64,000 bases of DNA, taken from contig CM064572.1 in assembly GCA_032716605.1 (NCBI GenBank), positions 40,643,653 through 40,707,652 on the forward strand, written 5' to 3'. Shown here piece by piece: positions 12,550 through 23,869 of the stretch. This DNA comes from Paralithodes platypus (taxonomy: Eukaryota; Arthropoda; Malacostraca; Decapoda; Lithodidae). Numbering within the stretch: the first letter of the stretch is position 1; each line of letters begins with the position of its first letter. Made by a program: the position numbers and the translations under genes. The notes under the pieces are model-generated. The model had not been told where the DNA came from and did no database searches. It saw only the letters and a list, made by a program, of their open reading frames with translations.

Positions 12550-12915
12550 TTAACCCTTTGAGTACCGGGGATGCAGTTTATTTTTGATCTAGTTATATTT
12601 GGACGACTGCATGCACCTTAGGAAGGATCTGTGTTTGTTACAAGGGTTGGTCGAGATATTCTATCTATCTATCTATTGCCTGCCGCCGTGATCCTCGAAG
12701 GGGTGGCCACGAACGAACCGCCCCCATGCACCTCTGTCCCCAGTCAGTCGACGCCCCTCCCCCCAACCAGCACCGCCTTCGTTCATGTAATTCCTCACTC
12801 CATCGAGATATTATGTAGCCTTATTATTGCTAGACATCTATCCTAAGTTAAATCAAATCGTTTAACAGTAGCCAACATACCTCAGAGAGGACGTGACCGG
12901 TACTGAAGGGGTTAA
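12550..12915. mobile_element. second piggyBac-like MITE, interrupted by a LINE fragment
   Basis: TTAA (12550-12553) plus CCCTTTGAGTACCGGGG at the left, and CCGGTACTGAAGGGG plus TTAA (12912-12915) at the right, match the termini of the element at 11191-11404. The interior landmark CCTTAGGAAGGA is also shared. The element is split at 12661-12802 by a LINE 3' end with its own target duplication. Confidence 0.75.
12651..12812 (-). mobile_element. 5'-truncated RTE-like LINE 3' end with 10-bp TSD
   Basis: TCGAGATATT occurs at 12651-12660 and again at 12803-12812, bracketing a 142-bp insert. The insert starts with CTATCTATCTATCTATTGCC, which on the minus strand is the 3' tail of the LINE. It then matches the 3' ends of the LINE copies at 29459 and 31340 (for example CCCCAGTCAGTCGACGCCCC). 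This is a textbook target-primed, severely 5'-truncated insertion. It belongs to the same family as the element at 31340-33998. Confidence 0.85.
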
Positions 12916-12959
12916 GGTGATGACCCTATAAACTATCAAGGGGATTTTTTTTATTTTTA

Positions 12960-13235
12960 TTATTTCATATCCCCCTTCTATAATCATTTGTACATTTATC
13001 TATTGAAAAATGTCTCGGCTGAAGGCCGATTTTTGTTTTAAATTACTGGCTCACTATCGTTAGCCTGGAAAAAATCGATACCTAATTAGCACGACAGGTC
13101 TTAATATTGACAAATAAATGGGACGAAAGGTCTTAAAATCGGGAAAACTAATGGGGCAAGCATCTTAAAATCTGAACACTAATGGGATTAAACACAAGGG
13201 AGAAGGGGGCCAGAAAACCCAGCCGATCTCCCCTT
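12960..13235 (+). repeat. dispersed repeat F1
   Basis: Shares with 39110-39413 (same strand) and 43700-44010 (opposite strand) the order: ...TGTACATTTATC..., a purine-rich hairpin region, ...CTCACTATCGTTAGCC..., then spaced lines ending TCTTAAAATC and AATGGGATTAAACAC. No ORF. The superfamily is unknown. Confidence 0.7.
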
Positions 13236-13352
13236 AAGGTTGACAGTAACTTGAATAACTTCCAAAGGGTGTCAGTAACTCCGGTAACTTGCAGGGTATT
13301 AAAGTTTAAGGGGGAGGGCGAATTTCACGGCAGCAGTAACTTTTGGGTCCAA

Positions 13353-13453
13353 TGGGGGGGAGGAGAGGAGAGGAGAGGAGAGGAGAGGAGAGGAGAGGAG
13401 AGGAGAGGAGAGGAGAGGAGAGGAGAGGAGAGGAGAGGAGAGGAGAGGAGAGA
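13353..13453. repeat. (AGAGG)n polypurine microsatellite
   Basis: About 100 bp of near-perfect AGAGG pentamers, all purine on the plus strand. It is flanked by two partial F1/F2 segments, so it appears to sit inside that composite repeat. Confidence 0.95.
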
Positions 13454-13487
13454 GGGGGATAGGGAGGTGGCGGTGGGGGGTAGCCTA

Positions 13488-13760
13488 GAATAATCGACAC
13501 CTAAATGGCAAGGAAGGTCTGAAAATCGCCAAACTAATGGGGCGAGTATCTTAAACTCTCAAAACTAATCGGGCTAAACATAAAAGAGTATAAAAGAGTA
13601 CAAAGGAGTACAAAGGAGTACAAAGGAAATCAAGCAACAACAGATCTAGTGACCCTTCTAGGTTGCTTGTCCTCCAAAACACTGAGGATCAAGTGTCCAA
13701 ACAGTGGTTTAGAGTGGGTAAGGGAACATTGGACATGATAGGGACATGAACAGGGACATG
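13488..13760 (+). repeat. dispersed repeat F1/F2 composite, inverted relative to 42660-42815
   Basis: 13488-13570 again resembles F1. 13600-13735 (landmarks AGTACAAAGGAGTACAAAGG, CTTGTCCTCCAAAACACTGA and CCAAACAGTGGTTTAGAGTG) is the reverse complement of 42660-42815. The two composites, about 29 kb apart, therefore lie in opposite orientation. Confidence 0.8.
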
Positions 13761-15120
13761 ATAGGAACATGAGAGGGAAGGAGGACCAGAAACATCCCCT
13801 TTATAAGCAGTGCTGGAGGCTGCCCATATGATCGTCTGGTACAATCAAGGGACACGAATTCTATACTCGGTTTCATTTCACTCAGACGGTAAATTGAATC
13901 CCTTATAATCTGATTCATCGATAACTAACGGAAAAAATACGAAACTACCATGTCTCTGCTTCATATTAATGCCAAGTTTTCATAATCAACAGCATATTTC
14001 GCTACAAAATCGGCAAAATAGCGCATTAATAAAGCTGACGACATAGCAAAAAACAAAAACAAAACAAAAACACACACGCGCACACACAACAGAATACAGG
14101 TCATCCATAATATTCCCTGGGACCGATCGAAGCCATCCAGGGTCAACTGGTATAAATAGTAAGGATATTGAGTGAGAATAGATAGTGGGCTTGTTGTGTT
14201 GGCTCTGAATAGCCTGTAGCCTATAGATACCGGTGCCTCCTTTTTATCTGTCGTTCATATGTTGAGCAAAATGTTAGCTATTATGAATATATCTATTTCA
14301 GGCTGACAAAAGAGAGCAAAGTCCATTATATTTTAGTCTTTATTATAGTGGACTGAGTGAGGGCTGGTCCTGTCCAGAGTGAGGTTTGGTATCCTCTACC
14401 CAACCTTAGCCGTTTCTGTCTGTCTTTTCCTGTACTAGTTTTTCTACTTCGGGCGCGGGAGGCTAGGATTCCGCCTCCCCTTGTAAAATCCACCAACTAG
14501 ATGAGACAGAGAAGGAGGTTAGGGAATGCAAAAGTAGTCCCGAACCCTAAGAATTCGAACTTTAAATGTTGTTTTGGTTCGGGCTTTGTCTTGAGTCGGC
14601 CACCCGCAGCTATGGGGTATTGTGCCAGAGTATAATTATACACACATACACTATAGTACATGTAAAGATAATATAATGGTTTAAAGCTCAAACTATGTCT
14701 TTGGAAGTAATAAAATGGCCAATATAAAGCTATTTTATTTTTATTTTCTTGTATTCCTTCTCATATTCATTCAGGTCTTCAAACAAAATTGCTCTGGAAT
14801 AACACCGTGCTCTATTTACAAGGACAATTATTTGCGTCCCGTTGGTGTCTGTGTGATCATGGAGTATCGTAGTCAGGGTCGCGGAGTCTTCATGGCGAGA
14901 TTTAGTACCCAGGCCCGTGATCCGCGACCCGGACTTATGGCGTGAAACATGATCCCTGATCCAATTAATCGGCCAACTCATTTTCCGTCCGGAGATTTAC
15001 CGCCGGAAACTGGATTTACCGGACGTTAAGTGCGCGAGTCTCCGGGAATAAATCGGATGACTTCACATTTTGTCTGCTTAGGCTGCTCTGTCCCGAGTTG
15101 GCTTGGGTCTTGCCTTTTTA
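13761..15120. other. mostly unique sequence, no convincing gene
   Basis: Contains a short A/C-rich tract at 14045-14090. A 76-codon frame at 14715-14945 (+) starts with a hydrophobic, signal-peptide-like segment followed by Cys residues. It has no recognisable domain. No other content was recognised. Confidence 0.4.
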
Positions 15121-15154
15121 TTATATCCATTTCAGCCTGATGAATAGGGTTATT

Positions 15155-15340
15155 ATTCACTCTCTCTCTCTCTCCCTCTCACAAAAATAACACAAACTCT
15201 CACTCTCTCTCCCTCTCACGCAAACAATACACAAAATCTCACTCTCTCACATACACACAAACAATACACAAACTCTCACTCTCTCTCACACACATACAAC
15301 ACCCAAATGATCGCTCTCATTTTCACACACACACACAAAC
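15155..15340. repeat. (CT)n/(CA)n composite microsatellite
   Basis: Alternating CTCTCT and CACACA blocks with repeated AACAATACACAAACTCTCAC-type units. Confidence 0.85.
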
Positions 15341-15735
15341 ATTTCGAATCTTTCCAGTATATTCCACCTATCCCATTAAAGTAACTATTATATAACAAAA
15401 CATCCAGATAATCTACGTTTATATAACAACAATTAGCTGAGGTAGTAAACTGAATTCAACCATTAAATTTTGCGGCCAGCCAATCGTTGAAAACAGTTTA
15501 TTTCCACCACAGATTATCTTCGTGAGAAACACAAAGCTTGTTAGTTAACGCTATCTCTCTCTCTCTCACACAGCCCCACACATTCACAAATAAACACATA
15601 CCAAAAAACACACACATATTGGCTTTTACACGAACACACGAACGTGGTCAGCCCTTAGTAAAAACAATAAATCCACTACGCTACATTTCCACTCATTTCA
15701 CGCACTCTTGTATTGCTTAACTAATTCTAACCAGA
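15340..15735. other. spacer, nothing recognised
   Basis: AT-rich sequence and a short CA-rich stretch. No gene signal. Confidence 0.4.
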
Positions 15736-15739
15736 ACAA

Positions 15740-15741
15740 GG

Positions 15742-15802
<61 letters not shown>
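15740..15802. repeat. (CA)n microsatellite
   Basis: About 60 bp of CA dinucleotides with one ATAT interruption. Confidence 0.95.
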
Positions 15803-15804
<2 letters not shown>

Positions 15805-17018
15805 TAACTAGGCGAACAGTAAACATAGTTAGTAAATATAGTCAGTAAATCAACTCCATAGCATTCAACAAACCCTTATAAAAATGTGCAACTATTATAT
15901 TAATCTTCAAACCTAGTACGTAATGCTTACTGGTCAAATAACTCTTATGCAATCTATTATCTAAACTCGAAAATCATCGGCTAGCTTAGTACATAATATT
16001 TAACTCGTCAAATAGCTGCTATGCAACCTCATAATATAAGTCAGAGTTAAGCTACAAACTGTTCCTCTGTACATTTTCAGCCAACGTCTGCAATTATCAA
16101 TAAACTATTTATTATTATTAGGGGTTTGTACGGGGAACCCCTATTGTAATCATTAAACCTGGAATTTCATCCAAATTCTTCTTACGCGCCGGTTTCGACG
16201 CAATAACTCCAGAACCGCTTTTTGGATCGGGATCAAACTTTCACAAGAGGTGCGTTTTTGTATTAGGCAACTTTTGATATACTAAACATCCGGCATGGTG
16301 GCAAAACAGGTCCGTGGCAGCCGATTTCCCGAAAAACTTGACGCTTAAATACCATCTCTCCCACTCACAGGAAACGACTGGGCTTTGGCATACGCACTCC
16401 CCTACTAATGCTCCGCAACTTTTATAGAGAAGGTTTTGCTTTTGCACGTGGGGTTTTTTCCGGCAATCTTGAAAAAAACTCGAATTCCACTTAAAATTCC
16501 ACATCTTGAAAACTACGCCGATGATCAGAGCCATGCTTGCGTAGTTGGATGAGGCTCGCGATTCCGAACGTTTTGATACCAAAAAAATATAAAAGGGTGG
16601 AATAGTTTGGCCGCAGCATTGAAAACTGTCTATTCTTAAATTACTTTAAAACCGAATTCGCTACCCACACAAAGTATACCGTCTACAGTCTATAGGCTTC
16701 CACGCATCCCCCAGTTTTGCTTAATAACATAATATCTTTATTATTCAGTCCTATCTTTTGTTTTTTTATTTAACTCTCTCAAAACCGTTCGAGTCCCTAC
16801 GAATTCCAGCAATTATTTAGCCAACCTACCTATACATACCTACCCTACCAAATAATAATGATAAATTCAAATTTATTTTTGGTGAATGACAGAGTATTGG
16901 CTAAGGTTTTTAACAATTCCTCCCTTTGCCAAATGCTTAGTTTAATAACAATGATATGGACCTTTAAAGTTTTGGCAATTGCCCGTGTGACTCGTATTTT
17001 AACCCTCCTAAAGTGTTA
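15803..17018. other. unassigned sequence, possible old repeat at 16120-16640
   Basis: Around 16120-16160 the block GGGGTTTGTACGGGGAACCC, followed by CTATTGTAATC, looks like a repeat terminus, but I cannot name the family and see no second copy in the window. Small frames (16241-16582 minus, 16858-17091 plus) have no recognisable domains. Confidence 0.3.
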
Positions 17019-17574
17019 CCACGAAATACCACTAGATCCTTTCTCAAAAGTCGCTAGCATGTTGCTACATAGCCAAACAATGTTAGGATAATGCTGCAAT
17101 TTCTAAATAGTTTTGGTTTGTTTGTTTTGCAAATTTTACAATGTAGTATGACTAGAATGTCTAAAATTTTCAAATTATCCCTAGTAAATGTCTCTAGATA
17201 TAAAAGAAATGGCTGCTAGATTGAAGTAAATAGCTCTACATTTAGCGGTAATATGTAGCTTTACAACTGGCACCACTGCAACCACCACCTCCCTCCCACC
17301 CTCCAAGTATGTCTCCACAAAATACCGCTAGATCCTTTCTCAAAAGTCGCTAGCATGTTGCTACATAGTCAAACAATGTTAGAATAATGCTGCAATTTCA
17401 AAAGAGTTTTGGTTTGTTTGTTTTGCAAATTTTACAATGTAATATGACTAGAATGTCTGACATTTTTAAATTATCCCTAGTAAATCTCTCTAGATATGAC
17501 AAAATGGCTGCTAAATTGAAGTAAATAGCTCTACATCTAGCGGTAATATCTAGCGATACAACTGGCAACACTGC
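17019..17574. repeat. tandem duplication, offset 296 bp
   Basis: 17019-17279 and 17315-17574 are near-identical. Both contain GATCCTTTCTCAAAAGTCGC, a run of GTTTGTTTGTTTTGC and the end CAACTGGCA(C/A)CACTGC. They are separated by a C/T-rich joint. The content is not recognised as coding. Confidence 0.9.
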
Positions 17575-18430
17575 CTAGCCCTTCCTTCCTACTTCTTCCT
17601 CCCTCATATGTATCAACAACCACTCTAGTGAACTTTCGGTATTTATTTTATTCAGCTTAATACTATTTATCCATATAAAATAGAAACCTATCACGATTGT
17701 TGTCTAATACAACCATAGATAATGCTATTACATATTATTTGAACATGATGTCGAATTTAGCAGTTGTGTTTACCTTGAACAGTAATATTGACGGTCTGTG
17801 ACAGAACCGAAAGCTTCTCTTGCCGTGTAGTACTCAAAGAAAGCAGAGGTACTTAAGCCAAGTCAGAGATGCAGAGGTAACTTTCACAATGCATTATAAC
17901 CCTAGACAGACACCAATATACCACTAAATCAGACAAATATCACTACAAAAAAGATAGGAAAATATTATATTAATGTCCTTGGTATTTGAAATTATGCAAA
18001 TGAGTAAAATCCATTATGATATAATGATAATTGGATTGATTAGTATCTGGCAACAGTGTTGCACTAAATATTCTGAACGTATGCGAACTTTGGAGTATAA
18101 TTTTATCCCATTAATATACACATCTATCACTATTTAAATTTAATACAACCATACACAGTGTTATTACATATTATTTGAACATAATATAGGATGCTCTTTC
18201 CTTTAAACCATTTTCTATATCTATTCACGAAAAATATAGGCCTAGCCTAGGCAGCGCTACCGGTAGGTACGAATTTATCAGTTCGAATTTTGATTGAGAG
18301 TGGGATTAGGCCTAGGCCTAGCCTAGAGCTTAACATGGGATACTGTTTGGGGTTTGGGAATAGACTGAGGCTGCTTTAGGCCTAATTAGGTAAAATTAGT
18401 CAAATCAAGACAATTGCATAGCCTAGGCCT
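17575..18430. other. AT-rich sequence with a weak internal duplication
   Basis: TAATACAACCATA followed by ATTACATATTATTTGAACAT occurs near 17705-17745 and again near 18143-18185, suggesting a decayed duplication about 438 bp apart. From 18240 the palindromic word AGGCCTA becomes frequent. Confidence 0.5.
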
Positions 18431-19046
18431 ATTAACCTCTGAAGTGCGCATGGGGGTAATTGGAAACGTCCCCCTGTGCTGACGTATTTGAGGTGTTTCC
18501 GTCACTAAAATATTCATTGTGCCATTAATAGCATTAATACTTATCCATATGCGCCTATTATGGGTTGATTATAAAGGTATTAACCTGAAACAACAATAAA
18601 ACGAGTGAAAACAGCGTTTGGATGGTCAAAATCGGAGATATAGCCCGCGAGTTGTATAATGTATGGGTGAGGCAATCTGCTTTCCCGCCAATTTCCCCCA
18701 AGGCCACTGAGACACAGTCGATCGATACTCTCTCTCTCTCTTGCACTCGCTTGCTATCAGTGATGACCACACCCTCCAATCGGATTTCTAATGTTAGCAC
18801 GAAAATATACCTCAGAATAAGGGAATAACAGGGAAAATAGGTGATAACTGAAGGAGAGGAGGAAAGTGGGGAAGGAGGGGAGGTAGAGGACTGAGATTTT
18901 GCATGGCCCAGGGGCCAAAAAAAAAAAAAATAATATTTTTTTTTTTTCGATGTCAAAAGTTGATTTTTTTTTTCTCTGACTCTTAAGAGTCTCCCCGCAG
19001 TGCGCCGGGGGAACTCTTAAGAGTCTCCCCGCAGCTCCCGGGTTAA
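18431..19046. mobile_element. candidate degenerate TTAA element
   Basis: The left end reads TTAACCTCTGAAGTGCGCAT. The right end, read on the other strand, is TTAACCCGGGAGCTGCGGGG. The termini share TTAACC and a GTGCG/CTGCG core but are otherwise diverged. Inside the right end, CTCTTAAGAGTCTCCCCGCAG occurs twice. There is also an (A)n/(T)n run near 18916-18972 and a short (CT)n. No ORF. It is less secure than the copies at 11191 and 42031. Confidence 0.35.
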
Positions 19047-19289
19047 GCAAATATTTTACCAATCTACAATAGGCCTAGTCTATTCGCTGTAAGTAAGCAA
19101 GAAATCATGACCTAGGCTATAACCTCTGTAACTAAAAAACAACTAGGCCTAGAGTGATCAAGCTAATATGTGACTGGTTATATGTCGACCATTTGGGAAG
19201 AGTCAGTCAAGGAATAGCCTAGATGTGGACATTTGCAGCCAATTTGCTCTAGCCCTATTTGATATACAGAGGTTAGAGGTCATTGTTGA
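19047..19289. other. AGGCCTA-rich spacer
   Basis: Contains several AGGCCTA words and no gene. Confidence 0.4.
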
Positions 19290-19800
19290 GGCCCCCCCCC
19301 CCCCTCATGACATATTGTCATCATCTTATATATTGCCAGCAGGGGGCAAATAACCGAAAAAAATCGCCGTCAAAATAGACGCGAACTTAACCACGGTGAT
19401 CGACACATGTAAACATGGCGGTGGAGTGGCGACGAAAGCTTGCCATCATGTTCCCGTCCATTTTGAATGCCGTTGGATACAATAATATGTTGGGGGCAAA
19501 TAGGCCTAACCAAACTGCGGCGATCGGCCATGTAAACATGACGGCGGCGGCGGCGGTGGACGCTTGCGATCATGTTCCCGTCTATTTTGACTGCCATTGG
19601 ATACAATAATATGTTGAGGGAAGGGTTTTGCGGCAATTTTTTTGGTTGTTTGCCCCCTACTGGCAATATATATGATGATAACATGTCATGGGGGGGTGAG
19701 GGGGGGCTTTCAACATATTATTGTATCGAATGGCATTCAAAATAGACAGGAACATTATCCCAAGCGTCCAACGCCGACACCGCCGCGGCTGCTGAAGAAC
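19290..19800. repeat. R3 palindromic repeat, composite copy
   Basis: Contains three related blocks. ...GGATACAATAATATGTTG... appears twice forward (near 19477 and 19600) and once inverted, ...CAACATATTATTGTATCG... (near 19711). Flanking words are CATGTTCCCGTC and its complement, TGCCCCCTACTGGCAATATA and its complement, and AAATAGACGCGAAC. The same modules recur at 20100, 23290, 23870, 25500, 26273 and 27631. No coding capacity. It behaves like a MITE-type fold-back family. Confidence 0.8.
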
Positions 19801-20232
19801 AAGGAAATTAGCAATAGGTTTCATTGTGAACTGGAGGAAATTAATAGAAATAAGGAAGCTAGGCCTAGCGATGTAAATAGTCAATGGAATTTCCTTAATA
19901 ATGACAATTATATGTATAGGTATAAAGTAAAAACAATATATTTTACATAATTTATTGCATATCTTACATATTTAAACAAATATATATTAAAAATAGTTTA
20001 ACCACACCACTGAGTTCCCCCAAAATACTCTAATAGGGCTGGCCTGAAGAATTAGATCAAGATGGACAACCAATCAACACATGATAGGTAGGGAAGGGCA
20101 GGTTAACAACGGCGATCGACAAATGTAAACATGACGACCGTACACTCGGAAACTACATCCATCCCCATTAGCCTAACCTAACAACCTTACCTAACCTATC
20201 CTAGTATTATGGGTGGAGGCTGCCGCCCCCTA
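19801..20232. other. spacer with a short R3 fragment
   Basis: An R3 piece (GGCGATCGACAAATGTAAAC) lies near 20110. CCTAACCTAAC-like steps at 20171-20205 are few and irregular. No gene. Confidence 0.4.
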
Positions 20233-20460
20233 GACCCAGTATGTACTGTACGTTGGATACAAAACTAACCCTCACGTAACACCTAGTATATGTCCCTAGT
20301 ACCCAGTACGTGGGATACCAAGCTAACCCTCACGTAACACCTAGTATATGTCCCTAGTACCTAGTATTTGGGATACAATACTAACCCTTACATACCACCT
20401 AGTATATGTCCCTAGTACCCAGTACGTGGGATACAAAACTAACCTTCACCTAGCATATGT
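20233..20460. repeat. 58-bp tandem repeat
   Basis: Units begin TGTCCCTAGTACCCAGTACG at 20291, 20349 and 20407, with a partial unit before the first. The same repeat reappears at 21448-21600. At both sites it is associated with fragments of the same LINE. Confidence 0.9.
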
Positions 20461-20600
20461 TCCTCACTCAGTACACCTTTCACCCTCACTACCGTTCGTG
20501 AGTCTTCATACATCTTCATTATCACACGCACCAGCCACTCCTCTACGCCAAATTTTCTCCTAGCCTACTGCACAACTTCTTACTTTCAGTAGAGACGTGA
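20461..20600 (-). pseudogene. LINE reverse transcriptase fragment
   Basis: The minus strand translates to an RT palm segment resembling ...RKFGVEEWLVRVIMKMYEDS..., typical of the RT of APE-type LINEs (RTE-like group). It is only about 40 codons, with an in-frame stop. It is one of several scrambled pieces of one LINE family between 20.4 and 22.7 kb, on the same strand as those at 21240, 21820 and 22260. Non-functional. Confidence 0.6.
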
Positions 20601-21239
20601 TTTTCCGGGCCCGTCGCAAGACCACCGTCTCAACCGAGCCGTCGCAAGATCATCACAGGACAGGAAAAACAACACAGGCTTGCTCCAAGCCAGCACACAT
20701 CTTACAAATATATAGGCTAGGCTATACAACTTCCATTTCATCGGAATAACATTCACCGCCAATTTAATTATCATAAGGATTATATAAATGCAATTCTGAT
20801 ATGAAAAAACAATCGGTAAATAGCATAGCCTAGGCCTAGTCAAAGCTGGGGTTTGTTGTTGTTTCGTGGACAAAATTTACCCAAGCGTACTGTCCCACAT
20901 TAATTTATTATCAACAATTGGATATACGTTACTGTGGGCTCTTATTACTCTACTTCCTAATAATAGGCAAGTAAATTATAACATAATGATTGGATAAACA
21001 AATATACCGAAATAAATTAGAATGGAGAAACAGTAAGTTGAGTGAGATGTTTCAGCTTGCCGTCAACCCAGCTCCGGAGCTCTCTTGCCGTCGCAAGAGA
21101 ATATTGGTGTCTCGCTTGCTAAAGGTGGGCTTGCGACGGGACCAGAAAAACAGTTTTTCGGGTAGATCTTGCGACGGTGGTCTTGAGACGGGACCGGAAA
21201 AACACCTCTTAGATATCTTTCCTGCAGCTGCCTGACTAT
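20601..21239. other. spacer with a small GTCGCAAGA-type repeat
   Basis: GGGCCCGTCGCAAGACCACC (near 20608) and a related GTCGCAAG/CTTGCGAC cluster near 21085-21190 are partly inverted copies of one another. No gene was recognised. Confidence 0.4.
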
Positions 21240-21447
21240 GAAGTTATCATACCTTCAAAGACTCTCTCACACTCACAGACCTTCATGACTTGGCCAAACA
21301 TTTTCAGGCCTCTTATAGCAGTTGCAAGGGGAGCCTAACTCTGAAATCACTAGATAGTGCCTCCAGAACCATAAAAAAGAGGAGAGGGCTTAATTAACAC
21401 ACTTCCCTGTTGGACTCCGACGCGAACTGAAAACTCATCACTCAGTA
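21240..21447 (-). pseudogene. LINE fragment, relative of 22040-22220
   Basis: ACTCTCTCACACTCACAGACCTTCATGACT and what follows match 22040-22220, including CTGAAATCACTAGATAGTGCC and CGACGCGAACTGAAAACTCA. It is a decayed duplicate of the neighbouring LINE piece and has no open frame of note. Confidence 0.6.
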
Positions 21448-21600
21448 CCCTCACGTAACACCTAGTATATGTCCCTAGTACCCAGTACTTTGGATACAAA
21501 ACTAACCTCCACCTAACACCTAGTATATGTCCCTAGTAACCAGTACATGGGATATAAAGCTAACCCTTACCAAATATCTAGTACCGTACTGTATATGTCA
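21448..21600. repeat. 58-bp tandem repeat, second cluster
   Basis: About two and a half units of the same ...CCTAGTATATGTCCCTAGTA... repeat seen at 20233-20460. Confidence 0.85.
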
Positions 21601-21815
21601 ATCCAAGGTCCTCCTGCTAACGAAGAAGTTCATGAGGTTGGCGGGGCGTCTCCGTCGACTGCGGGGCATGGGTGCCCTCCCCTGAAATCTACGATGTCCC
21701 CGTCCTCCCTGTGAAACCTCTCCACCCTGGGGTCCTTTCCGCCCGGATAGGGTGACATAAGCTTCACAGCTTCACTACCCTATATCCTCAACAAGAAGTA
21801 CTGTATATGTCCCTC
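21601..21815. other. spacer, nothing recognised
   Basis: Moderately GC-rich and not identified. Confidence 0.3.
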
Positions 21816-22710
21816 ACTCAGCTGTACACCTTTCACCCTCACTACCGTTCGTGAGTCCTCGTATATCTTCATTATCACATGCACCAGCCACTCCTTAACG
21901 CCAAGTTTTCTCCTAGCCTACTGCACAACTTCTCTGGCCACCTTATCAAAGGCCTTCTCCCGGTCTGCAAACACAACATCAGATCCCTATCTTTTAAGTA
22001 CATACAGTACATACAGTATCTTTCCCTTATCATACGTTCTAAGACTCTCTCACAGACCTTCATGACTTAGTCAAGCATTTTCAGGACCCTTATAGCAGTT
22101 CCCAGGGGAGCCCAACTCTGAAATCATCAGATAGTGCCTCCAGAACCATAAACAAAAAAGAGGAAAGGGCTTCATTAACACAGAGCCCTGGTGGACTCCG
22201 ACGCGAACTGAAAACTCATCACTCAGTACCGGTACATCTTTCACCCTCACTGCCGTTTGTGAGTCCTCATACATCTTCATTATCACACAAATACCTTCAT
22301 GACTTGGATTGTGCCGTGTCCTAGCATGAAACCAAACTGCATATCGTCAATATCATACCTTCAAAGACTTTCTCACAGACCTTCATGACTTGATCAAGTA
22401 TTTTCAGGCCCCTATAATTTTCCCTATCCAATGGTTCCCATTTGCTCGTATACAGTATATAATATACTTTTGTGCCATTCATCAGAGATTACTTCCTCTC
22501 TGATGATGAAGTTAATTAGCTCATTGAACACACCTACTCCTTTCTCACCTGAGGCCTTAATCATCTCGGCTAGAATGCCAGAGCATCCTGCAGCTTTTCT
22601 GTCCTTTATTAAGTTATTGCACTGCTTACAAAAGCTGGCACAATCACAGGGAGGGGGGAGTATTGGCTTTTCGTTGCTAAGCTTCTCTATTCCATTCAAA
22701 TTCCATGTTG
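21816..22710 (-). pseudogene. scrambled LINE reverse transcriptase remnants (RTE-like)
   Basis: Three minus-strand pieces are recognisable. 22424-22699 carries the RT N-terminal region (KAAGCSGILAEMIKASGE... with ...IISDEWHKS-like spacing). 22071-22286 carries MKMYEDSQTAVRV and GVHQGSVL (the QGS box). 21875-22063 carries MKVCERVLERMIRERY. They are out of order and joined by frameshifts, so no continuous RT can be read. The FADD box is absent. The family is close to other APE-type LINE RTs, but the exact clade is uncertain. Confidence 0.7.
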
Positions 22711-23280
22711 AATAATCTTTCGTAGTGTATCACAAACTTATTTTACAATGGAAAATAATGCATGAGGAGGGCTGGGTAGGCCTATTAGTATTTTGTGAAA
22801 TAACTTAAATTAGGTTAGGCTATAGTATACTTCATTAGGTTATTAGGCCTATGAGAAACCAGGCCTAGGCCTAGCTTAATTTTATTTCACTGCTCAACAT
22901 ATATTTTTTTTTTTTTTGCTTTTGAGCTCTGCATAGGGCTATATTCAGGTAGGCTTGGGTTTTAGTAAAATTGCATTAGGCTATGCTACATATTTTTACT
23001 TCTATTGGAAAGCACAGGCCTACACAATAGTACAAATGTTAAAGAATTTAACCTAGCCTACCACAATTTAGCCTAGACTGAAAGAACAAACAAAAATAGG
23101 CTAGGCTAATTGCAGCTAAATAATTTAGCCTAGACTAACCAATTTAGCCTAGACTGAAAAAACAAAACAAAAATAGGCTAATTGCAGTTTTGGTAAGAGT
23201 TGTAGTTGTGGGCATACCAAAAGCTTTGTTTATATAGCCTAGTCGCACGCTCGCAGTTAGGCCTACATTCGCTTCTAATT
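22711..23280. other. AGGCCTA-rich spacer
   Basis: Dense in TAGGCCTA and TAGCCTAG words with T-rich runs. No gene. Confidence 0.4.
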
Positions 23281-23500
23281 TAACTGCTGGGGTAAACTTG
23301 GTAAAGCCACCCTCAATCCGCCGGCCGGTAACAAAACAATTTACCCAACGCCTGGCCGTGAGATACAATAATGGGTTGAAGGGGCTTTATCCCCCTATGA
23401 CTTATTGTCATCATCATCTATATCACCAGAAGGGGCAAATAACCACAGTCAAATTAGACGTGAATGTAACTGCGAGCGTGCGACTACGTAAATAAAGGGG
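23281..23500. repeat. R3 repeat fragment
   Basis: ATACAATAATGGGTTGAAGG, GACTTATTGTCATCATCATC and AAATTAGACGTGAATGTAAC correspond to R3 modules. Confidence 0.65.
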
Positions 23501-23869
23501 ACGATAGACCCGCTAACACAACTCTTAACGCATTTTTTCCTAATGTATTAGATTTTTTTATATTTATGACCTCAACAGTTGAAAGATGACAATTTTATGG
23601 TTTATTTTAGGCTATACAAAAACATTTGCTTTGTAACTTAGATACTCATATTTATGCTTATATTTGCAGTACGAGTGGGTTTTTTCTTTTTATATGTAGG
23701 CCTAGGCTAAACAAATGTTAGTTTTTGTTTTATAGGCAGTTTTTTTTTTTAGGCAGAATTTATGCTAATAAATATTAATTGGAGGGAGCAAATCTGTCCA
23801 GGAATAGCCTAGATGCGGAAATTTACAGCCAATTTGCTCTAGCCCTTTTTGAGATACAGAGGTTAGAGA
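23501..23869. other. AT-rich spacer, nothing recognised
   Basis: 23790-23865 matches 19215-19275 (AGGAATAGCCTAGATG, AATTTGCTCTAGCCC), a flank of R3. No gene. Confidence 0.4.

Noticed and set aside
20165..20205. Telomere-like CCTAA repeats
   Set aside because: Only a few irregular CCTAAC words, not an array, and surrounded by R3 and 58-bp repeats.
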